Source of the DNA: Candidatus Aminicenantota bacterium
Lineage (GTDB): Bacteria; Acidobacteriota; Aminicenantia; Aminicenantales; Aminicenantaceae
Assembly: GCA_030627155.1 (NCBI GenBank)
Contig: DAOUSP010000037.1
Coordinates: forward strand, 1 to 9,596
DNA length: 9,596 nucleotides
Direction: 5' to 3'
Position numbers and translations under genes: made by a program. The notes under the pieces were generated by a model. The model did not search any database, was not told the DNA's origin, and was given only the letters and a program-made list of their open reading frames with translations. Numbering within the stretch: position 1 is the stretch's first letter; every line of letters starts with the position of its first letter. Positions 5,225 to 9,596 of the stretch are shown here, in pieces.

Positions 5225-5468
5225 AAAATCGGGCGGTAGTGCCAAGAACGGAAGGGATAGTCATTCAAAAAGATTAGGCGTGAAGCGCTTTGCAGGGCAA
5301 TTTGTTAATGCCGGTTCAATACTTGTCCGCCAAAGAGGAACGCCATTTAAACCTGGTCTGAATGTAGGCCGGGGAAATGACGACACACTTTTTGCGAAGG
5401 CAAGCGGGATTGTAAAATTTGAGAAAAAAGGCAAGAATCAGAAATTTGTCTCTGTTATTACTTCTTAG
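5214..5468 (+). CDS. rpmA: 50S ribosomal protein L27
   Basis: L27 is an 84-residue large-subunit protein whose N-terminus reaches the peptidyl-transferase centre. It begins MAHKKSGGSAKNGRDSHSKR and continues GVKRFAGQFVNAGSILVRQRG, FKPGLNVGRGNDDTLFAKASG and a basic C-terminus, matching L27 throughout. There is no N-terminal cleaved extension of the Firmicutes type. Its ATG lies within the last codons of rplU (11-base overlap, different frame), with AAGGAG at 5201-5206, so translation is probably coupled to L21. Confidence 0.98.
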   Translation: MAHKKSGGSAKNGRDSHSKRLGVKRFAGQFVNAGSILVRQRGTPFKPGLNVGRGNDDTLFAKASGIVKFEKKGKNQKFVSVITS

Positions 5469-5483
5469 GAGGATCTGACTCCT
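5467..5483 (+). promoter_or_regulatory. Hairpin that could bury the obg ribosome-binding site
   Basis: The only strong Shine-Dalgarno sequence before obg, AGGAGG (5467-5472), overlaps the rpmA stop codon and lies 17 bases from the ATG, which is long. AGGAG (5467-5471) pairs perfectly with CTCCT (5479-5483) around a 7-base loop; GAGG/CCTC is an alternative register. The hairpin could sequester the site, or its unfolding by ribosomes finishing rpmA could couple the two genes. Nothing better lies closer to the ATG. Confidence 0.35.
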
Positions 5484-5489
5484 CTTAAT

Positions 5490-6506
5490 ATGTTTATTGA
5501 TCAGGTCAAAGCTATCCTTCGAGCCGGTAAAGGTGGCGATGGATGTGTGAGCTTCCGGAGGGAACGAGGAGTTCCACGCGGGGGCCCTAATGGCGGTCGC
5601 GGAGGTGATGGAGGAAGCATTTATCTTGTTTCTGATGAGAATGTCAATTCTCTGGCATTTTTCCGCTTTCATCCAATAAATAAGGCCCAAAGAGGTGCTC
5701 ATGGCCAAGGAGCGAACCGCCAGGGGAAAAAGGGCGAAGATCTTTACCTTAAAGTGCCTGTTGGAACTATTGTAAGAGAGAAAGGCAAGGAAGATATCCT
5801 TTTCGATTTTATTAAGCCAAGGCAAAATTATTTAGCTGTAAAAGGAGGAAAAGGGGGGAGAGGAAATGCTTCTTTTGCCACTTCCACACGCCAATCGCCC
5901 AGAATACGGGAACAAGGCCAACCCGGAGAAGAAAATGAGTTTTTTTTAGAACTCAAGCTTATTGCTGATGTTGGACTTATTGGATTTCCCAATGTTGGCA
6001 AATCTACCCTGATATCCAAAATATCAGCTGCTACACCAGTTATTGCTGATTATCCCTTCACCACGCTGACCCCAAATTTAGGAGTTGTTGATGTTGGTGA
6101 ATACACAAGTTTTGTGGTAGCTGATATCCCAGGTTTGATCAAAGGTGCACATAAAGGCCATGGGTTAGGGATAATGTTTTTAAAGCATATTGAGAGGACA
6201 AAATTATTAATCCATCTCATAGATGTTTCTCCTTATACACAAAGGGACCCTGTTGACGACTTCCATGCAGTAATGAAAGAGCTGGAAGCATTCAATCGTA
6301 AATTGATTGAACGCCGTCAGATTTTGGTTGCCAATAAAATTGACCTTATCGAAAGTCATACAGAAAGATTGAAAAAAATAGAATTTTTGGCCCAGGAAAA
6401 AGGCTTCCCATTTTACGCAATTTCCGCCTTAAAAGAAAAAGGGTTGAAATCTCTGGTCCTAACAACTGCAAGAACATTAGATAAATTGGCAGGCCAAAGT
6501 GAATAG
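5490..6506 (+). CDS. obg: GTPase Obg/CgtA
   Basis: Obg is a ribosome-associated GTPase that acts in late 50S assembly and growth control. The 338-residue protein has the glycine-rich Obg fold at about 1-157 (VKAILRAGKGGDGCVSFRRE, GGPNGGRGGDGG, VKGGKGGRGN) and then the G domain: G1 GFPNVGKS (165-172), G2 TTLTPNLG (191-198), G3 DIPGLIKGA (212-220), G4 NKID (282-285) and G5 SAL (312-314). It ends soon after the G domain, so the C-terminal OCT domain found in some homologues is absent, a common variant. It starts 21 bases after rpmA and overlaps nadD by 8 bases. Confidence 0.97.
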   Translation: MFIDQVKAILRAGKGGDGCVSFRRERGVPRGGPNGGRGGDGGSIYLVSDENVNSLAFFRFHPINKAQRGAHGQGANRQGKKGEDLYLKVPVGTIVREKGKEDILFDFIKPRQNYLAVKGGKGGRGNASFATSTRQSPRIREQGQPGEENEFFLELKLIADVGLIGFPNVGKSTLISKISAATPVIADYPFTTLTPNLGVVDVGEYTSFVVADIPGLIKGAHKGHGLGIMFLKHIERTKLLIHLIDVSPYTQRDPVDDFHAVMKELEAFNRKLIERRQILVANKIDLIESHTERLKKIEFLAQEKGFPFYAISALKEKGLKSLVLTTARTLDKLAGQSE

Positions 6507-7170
6507 GTGCATGAAAAAAGATAGAATAGGACTTTTTGGTGGAACCTTTAACCCTATACATGAAGGTCATATAAAGGTAGCCCAGATTGTTCAGCAAAGA
6601 GCTCAGTTGGATAAAATTCTTTTTATTCCTTCTTACGAACCTCCTCACAAGGGTTCTGCTGATATGGCACCAGCAGTCCACAGGTTGGCTATGGTAAAGT
6701 TAGCGCTTGAACCCTATCCTAAATTTGAGGCATCCTCTATCGAAATCGAAGAAAAAGGAAAGTCTTATTCAATTGTAACTTTACACAAAATCAATAAAAT
6801 CTATCCAAAAGCACGGATCTTTTTTATTGTGGGCGTGGATGCCTTTTTGGAAATCGATACTTGGAAAGATTATGAAGAAGTGCTAACCCAATGTTTTTTT
6901 ATTGTTGTCAGCAGGCCGGGTTATTGTTTAGAGGATGCAATGAATGTTTTAAATGGGAAATACATGAAAAACACGTATGGAGTTTCAGGAAATGAGAAGC
7001 TGGATGAATTAAAGCTTTCTTTATATACAATTTTTCTATTGCCAATTCAGGCATTGGAGATTTCATCTTCTGCGATCCGTGCAAAGATAAGAACGGGCAA
7101 ATTTATAAAAAATTTGGTTTCCCCAGCTGTAGAAGCCTACATTCGAGAATATAACCTTTATAAGTGGTAA
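6499..7170 (+). CDS. nadD: Nicotinate-nucleotide adenylyltransferase
   Basis: NadD adenylates nicotinate mononucleotide with ATP to make deamido-NAD in the cytoplasm. The nucleotidyltransferase signature GTFNPIHEGH (15-24 from the GTG start) has the (H/T)xGH motif, and ISSSAIR (188-194) is the second ATP-binding motif. FIPSYEPPHK (42-51) and VGVDAFLEIDTWKDYE (111-126) are typical NadD blocks. The length, 223 residues, is normal. The longest start is GTG at 6499 (CAGG, 5-base spacer), which overlaps the obg stop. ATG at 6511 would give 219 residues starting MKKDRIGLFGG, also very typical, but its AGG lies only 3 bases upstream. The gene is followed directly by rsfS, a frequent neighbour. Confidence 0.94.
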   Translation: MNRCMKKDRIGLFGGTFNPIHEGHIKVAQIVQQRAQLDKILFIPSYEPPHKGSADMAPAVHRLAMVKLALEPYPKFEASSIEIEEKGKSYSIVTLHKINKIYPKARIFFIVGVDAFLEIDTWKDYEEVLTQCFFIVVSRPGYCLEDAMNVLNGKYMKNTYGVSGNEKLDELKLSLYTIFLLPIQALEISSSAIRAKIRTGKFIKNLVSPAVEAYIREYNLYKW

Positions 7171-7172
7171 AA

Positions 7173-7550
7173 ATGAGTAATGAAAAGGAAATAACAAAAA
7201 AAATGACTAAACAAAGCCTCCCACAGAGTGTGAAGATTGCGGTCAAATCTAGTCAAGCGAAAAAGGGAGAAGACATTGTAGTCTTGAGACTCAGTGAGAT
7301 TTCATCTTTTACAGATTTTTTTATTATTATAAATGGAAATTCGGGCAGGCAGAATATTGCAATCTATGAAAACATAGAACAAGAATTAAAAAAGTTAAAG
7401 GTAAAACCCTTAAGTATAGAAGGAAAAGAGAATGCCGAGTGGATATTGATGGATTATGGAAATTTTGTTGTCCATATTTTTTCTAAAAAAGCTCGGGAAT
7501 ATTATTCCCTTGAGAAATTATGGGGAGATGCCCCTAAAATTTCCTATTGA
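7173..7550 (+). CDS. rsfS: Ribosomal silencing factor RsfS
   Basis: RsfS binds L14 on the large subunit and blocks joining of the 30S subunit under poor growth conditions. From ATG 7173 the protein has 125 residues. The core blocks are EDIVVLRLSEISSFTDFFII (33-52), GNSGRQ (55-60), EGKENAEWILMDYGNFVVHIF (83-103) and REYYSLEKLWGDAP (108-121), all characteristic. The first 20 residues are extra and polar. A GTG at 7164 would overlap nadD by 7 bases but has no ribosome-binding site; ATG 7204 (MTKQS) is another possibility nearer the usual family start. The gene ends the first part of the cluster, and 170 bases separate it from rlmH. Confidence 0.93.
   Translation: MSNEKEITKKMTKQSLPQSVKIAVKSSQAKKGEDIVVLRLSEISSFTDFFIIINGNSGRQNIAIYENIEQELKKLKVKPLSIEGKENAEWILMDYGNFVVHIFSKKAREYYSLEKLWGDAPKISY
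7514..7543. repeat. Nested inverted repeat at the 3' end of rsfS
   Basis: GAAATT (7514-7519) pairs with AATTTC (7538-7543), and inside them GGGG (7522-7525) pairs with CCCC (7531-7534) around the loop AGATG. It lies within the last codons of rsfS. It is not followed directly by a T-tract, although T-rich DNA starts about 50 bases later, so a simple intrinsic terminator is not supported. It might stabilise or pause the transcript. Confidence 0.25.
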
Positions 7551-7625
7551 GCAGCCTGGATTATTCACAAAAACTTCTATGATGATGCGATGCAAATTTT
7601 TTCTTTCATTTTTCTTTAAAATGGG

Positions 7626-7654
7626 TTGACATTTTTTGTGTTTGCCTTTATTTT
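7626..7654 (+). promoter_or_regulatory. Candidate promoter for rlmH and downstream genes
   Basis: TTGACA (7626-7631), a 17-base spacer and TATTTT (7649-7654) lie in the 170-base gap between rsfS and rlmH. A second TTGACC (7658-7663) has no well-placed -10. The rest of the gap (7551-7720) is very T-rich and shows no gene. Transcription starting near 7661 would give a 60-base leader. The genes downstream may thus be expressed separately from the rplU part. Confidence 0.5.
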
Positions 7655-7720
7655 TTATTGACCCTTTTATATAAAGAGTGGATTTTTTTTTAAAGTCATG
7701 GAAAATTAAAGGCATAATTA

Positions 7721-8188
7721 ATGATTTTCAAGGTATTGTGGCCAGGAAAAACGAATGATAAAGAAGTAAGGCATTTGATAGATTCATATATAAAAAAAAT
7801 CAATCGCCTTGATAAATGTCAGTTGATACAGACGAAAGAAGCCAAAGGAATCCCTGAGAAACATTCGTCAAGAATCATGGAGATTGAGTCTTCTGGACTT
7901 GAAAAATATTTTAACAATGACTATATTATTTGCCTCTTTCATAAAGGAAAGCAGATGGATTCTATGGAATTTGCAAGATTTTTAGAGAAGACCTCGCTTC
8001 AATCGGCCCGAATTGTGACGTTCGTCGTAGGAGGATTCTTGGGTTTGGAGGAAAGAATATTGAAAAGAGCCGACTTCCTTCTGTCTTTATCCAAGATGAC
8101 CTTTTCTCATGAATTAAGTCGGCTCATGCTATTAGAGCAACTGTATCGGGCATTAACGATTATAAAAGGAAGACAATATGCCAAATAG
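7721..8188 (+). CDS. rlmH: 23S rRNA (pseudouridine1915-N3)-methyltransferase RlmH
   Basis: RlmH is a SPOUT-family enzyme that methylates pseudouridine 1915 in helix 69 of 23S rRNA using S-adenosylmethionine. The 155-residue length is exactly that of the family. The knotted SAM-binding region appears as FVVGGFLGLEE (101-111) followed by LSLSKMTFSHELSRLMLLEQ (121-140) and LYRALTIIKGRQYAK to the end, closely matching the family's 'GGxxG...LSLSxMTFPHQLxRxxLxEQLYRAxxIxxGxPYHK' pattern. Tyr replaces the usual final YH step only slightly (QYAK for PYHK). AAAGG (7708-7712) lies 8 bases before the ATG. The next gene starts 6 bases after its stop. Confidence 0.95.
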   Translation: MIFKVLWPGKTNDKEVRHLIDSYIKKINRLDKCQLIQTKEAKGIPEKHSSRIMEIESSGLEKYFNNDYIICLFHKGKQMDSMEFARFLEKTSLQSARIVTFVVGGFLGLEERILKRADFLLSLSKMTFSHELSRLMLLEQLYRALTIIKGRQYAK

Positions 8189-8194
8189 GGGGAT

Positions 8195-8551
8195 ATGTTG
8201 AATCAAAAAGAAAAAGATAAGTATAAGAAAAGACTTCTCCAAAAGAAACAAGAGATTATTAATAAGATCTGTGAGTTTTATTCGGAAAGCAAACAAGTGG
8301 AGACAGGAATTGCCCAAGATGTTGCAGATAAAGCTGAAAGTTCCTACACTAAGGAATTTCTGTTGAGTCTTTCCGCAACCGAGCGAGAACAATTGCGGCT
8401 AATCGATGAGGCACTAAAGAGAATCGAGAACTTAAATTATGGCATTTGTCAGATGTGTGCTAATAAAATCTCGAAAAAAAGGCTGGATGCAGTTCCCTGG
8501 ACACCTTATTGCATCCAGTGTCAACAAAAAGCAGAAGAAGAATCAATTTGA
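8195..8551 (+). CDS. DksA/TraR-family zinc-finger protein
   Basis: This 118-residue protein has the DksA layout: an N-terminal coiled-coil rich in Lys and Glu (about 4-80) and a C-terminal four-cysteine zinc finger, C85-x2-C88 and C106-x2-C109 (YGICQMCAN ... YCIQC). The turn between the two helices carries DVADKA (42-47), matching the DxxDxA motif that DksA inserts into the RNA-polymerase secondary channel, so regulation of transcription initiation, possibly with ppGpp, is plausible. It is shorter than E. coli DksA (151). The ATG at 8195 is preceded by AGGGGG (8187-8192), only 2 bases away; a TTG at 8198 is an alternative start. It sits 6 bases after rlmH and ends on the start of the comF-like gene, so it is probably co-expressed with ribosome genes. 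Confidence 0.9.
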   Translation: MLNQKEKDKYKKRLLQKKQEIINKICEFYSESKQVETGIAQDVADKAESSYTKEFLLSLSATEREQLRLIDEALKRIENLNYGICQMCANKISKKRLDAVPWTPYCIQCQQKAEEESI

Positions 8552-9291
8552 TATCTTCTTTAAAAAACGCGATTTTCTCGGCAGCAAAGTTCGCTGAACT
8601 AATTTTTTTCCCGTCTTATTGTCAATTGTGTTCAGAACTGCTGGAATTACCTCATGAGAAAGTAATATGCCGGAATTGTTGGGAAAACCTCCGTACCAGG
8701 CGTTCATCTTTTTGTATTGCTTGTGGACGGTTCTTCGAAGCTTCAGGAAGCCCACATGTTTGTGCAGACTGCCTGAAGAAAAGGCCATCCTTTGCAATCC
8801 ATCGTTCCTGCGGCATGTACCAAGGGAAACTCAAGGACGTTATTCTTCTTTATAAATATCGAAAGTTTAGTGTCTTAGGAAAAGGGCTTGCAGCATTTGC
8901 CTATAAGAGTTTAGGGAAGGAGATGGATTTATGGTGGGATGTTGAAGCGATTGTACCTGTGCCTCTGCATCCCAAAAGGGAAAAAATAAGGGGTTTTAAC
9001 CAGGCCCAGATTCTTGCTAAAGAATTAGCCAAATATAAAGGGATTGAACTCCTCGAGAAGAAGTTGATAAGAGTGAAAAATATTCCGCCGCAAACATCCT
9101 TGGAAGCAAGTGAAAGGAAGAAGAATGTTCGTGGTGCCTTTGCTGTGAAAAATGGAGAATCCCTCAAGGGAAAAATTATACTTCTTGTGGATGATGTCTA
9201 TACGACAGGTGCGACGATCAAAGAATGCAGTCTCGCCTTAAAGAAAGCTGGCACAAGAGAAGTTAGAGCTATTACTCTTGCCCAAGTATAA
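8548..9291 (+). CDS. ComF-family phosphoribosyltransferase-like protein
   Basis: ComF proteins join an N-terminal zinc-binding part to a type-I phosphoribosyltransferase fold; in competent bacteria ComF is needed for DNA uptake, but the family is widespread beyond these. From TTG 8548 the protein has 247 residues. Four CxxC pairs lie at 25-28, 41-44, 56-59 and 72-75. Then come VEAIVPVPLHPKREKIRGFNQ (132-151), PPQTSLEASERKKNVRGAF (180-198) and the PRPP loop LLVDDVYTTGAT (212-223). No ATG start exists: TTG 8548 overlaps the preceding TGA stop (TTGA) behind purine-rich AGAAGAAG, while TTG 8509 and GTG 8518 would overlap the upstream gene more. No other competence gene is in the window, so a role in transformation is not shown. 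It is the last gene before the terminator. Confidence 0.9.
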   Translation: MISSLKNAIFSAAKFAELIFFPSYCQLCSELLELPHEKVICRNCWENLRTRRSSFCIACGRFFEASGSPHVCADCLKKRPSFAIHRSCGMYQGKLKDVILLYKYRKFSVLGKGLAAFAYKSLGKEMDLWWDVEAIVPVPLHPKREKIRGFNQAQILAKELAKYKGIELLEKKLIRVKNIPPQTSLEASERKKNVRGAFAVKNGESLKGKIILLVDDVYTTGATIKECSLALKKAGTREVRAITLAQV

Positions 9292-9323
9292 AAAAAGCCC
9301 CAACCGGCTGGTTGGAGCTTTTT
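9292..9323. terminator. Bidirectional Rho-independent terminator
   Basis: The stem AAAAAGC-C-CCAACC pairs with GGTTGG-A-GCTTTTT around the loop GGCT, with one C-A mismatch (9299/9316). The core pairs are 9300-9305 with 9310-9315. T-tracts follow on both strands. It starts one base after the comF-like stop and lies 9 bases beyond the rsmI stop, so it ends both convergent units. Confidence 0.93.
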
Positions 9324-9332
9324 AGAAATTTT

Positions 9333-9596
9333 TTATTTTACACCCTCGATTAGGATGGTGACTTCTCCTTTTTGTTTTTGTGAAGGAAGGTTTCTGGCAA
9401 TATCCTCAGGAAAGCCCCTTATGAATTCCTCATGTATTTTGGTTATTTCCCGTGCAACAACAACCTGCCTTTCCCCGAGAGTTTCTGAAATAAGCTGCAA
9501 AAACAAAAGAAGTTTTCTCGCAGGCAAATATAGAACAAGAGTTGCTTTTTCATTTTTGAGGGAAAGAAGCAATTTCCTTGTGGCTTCTTTCTTTGG
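9333..9596 (-). CDS. rsmI: 16S rRNA (cytidine1402-2'-O)-methyltransferase RsmI, C-terminal part
   Basis: RsmI methylates the ribose of C1402 in the 16S decoding centre. Only the last 87 codons are present: the frame is open through the right edge (PKKEATRKLLLSL at the edge), and the stop is TAA at 9335-9333. The block LGERQVVVAREITKIHEEFIRG and the end GEVTILIEG match the RsmI C-terminal domain closely. Where most RsmI proteins read YESPHRL, this one reads YLPARKL (9513-9530), a local departure. A TTG inside the frame is not the true start, since the similarity continues upstream of it. The gene converges on the comF-like gene and shares its terminator. Confidence 0.88.
   Translation of the reverse strand, partial: PKKEATRKLLLSLKNEKATLVLYLPARKLLLFLQLISETLGERQVVVAREITKIHEEFIRGFPEDIARNLPSQKQKGEVTILIEGVK

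Noticed and set aside
5316..5825. A 169-residue antisense open frame across rpmA and obg.
   Set aside because: It covers the complement of two certain genes and shows no family features.
8509..8547. Upstream TTG/GTG starts for the comF-like gene.
   Set aside because: They would overlap the zinc-finger codons of the upstream gene by up to 43 bases and add no family similarity.
1..9596. CRISPR arrays, insertion sequences, phage genes, toxin-antitoxin or defence modules.
   Set aside because: No regular repeats, transposase motifs or such protein families were seen on either strand.

Overview
The window looks like a piece of an AT-rich chromosome from a diderm (Gram-negative-type) bacterium, probably uncultured. 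The evidence is a tRNA-Val gene with its CCA encoded, an L27 that starts directly at MAHKK (without the cleaved N-terminal extension typical of Firmicutes), a lipoprotein-type binding protein, a DksA/TraR-type zinc-finger protein, and an Fe-S-type Rrf2 regulator. The gene set fits several deep-branching or candidate phyla (for example Omnitrophota, Aerophobota or Desulfobacterota-like lineages). I cannot fix the phylum from sequence alone.

Layout. The left edge (1-224) is read on the minus strand: a tRNA-Val(UAC), then the first 31 codons of a secreted protein. A divergent promoter region (about 225-382) separates it from an Rrf2-family regulator (383-835) with three cysteines placed to bind an Fe-S cluster. 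A 190-base gap follows. It holds a perfect 14-bp palindrome over a candidate promoter and an in-frame remnant that resembles the small DUF2292 family. Next is a compact ABC-transporter operon, pstS-pstC-pstA-pstB (1029-4532), with no phoU and no phoB/phoR. A 170-base control region (4533-4702) leads into a second long plus-strand cluster: rplU, rpmA, obg, nadD, rsfS, then after another 170-base gap rlmH, a dksA/traR-like gene and a comF-like gene. That cluster ends at a clear terminator (9292-9323), which also serves the convergent minus-strand rsmI, cut by the right edge.

How the genes work together. The right half is a ribosome-biogenesis and growth cluster: two large-subunit proteins (L21 and L27), the GTPase Obg that acts on 50S assembly, the 50S silencing factor RsfS, the 23S pseudouridine methyltransferase RlmH and the 16S methyltransferase RsmI. 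It also holds NAD synthesis (NadD) and a likely RNA-polymerase-binding regulator. The left half is an anion-uptake operon apparently paired with an Fe-S Rrf2 regulator. A related 13-bp element sits upstream of both the regulator and the transporter, suggesting (not proving) that this regulator controls both. The binding protein departs from the classical phosphate-binding residues and carries an EF-hand-like calcium loop, so phosphate is the default assignment but not a secure one.

Most interesting points: the Rrf2/DUF2292-remnant/pst arrangement with its shared candidate operator; the altered ligand residues and embedded EF-hand loop in PstS; the lysine-rich histone-H1-like tail on L21; and a hairpin that could bury the obg ribosome-binding site. 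No IS element, CRISPR array, phage gene or defence system was seen.
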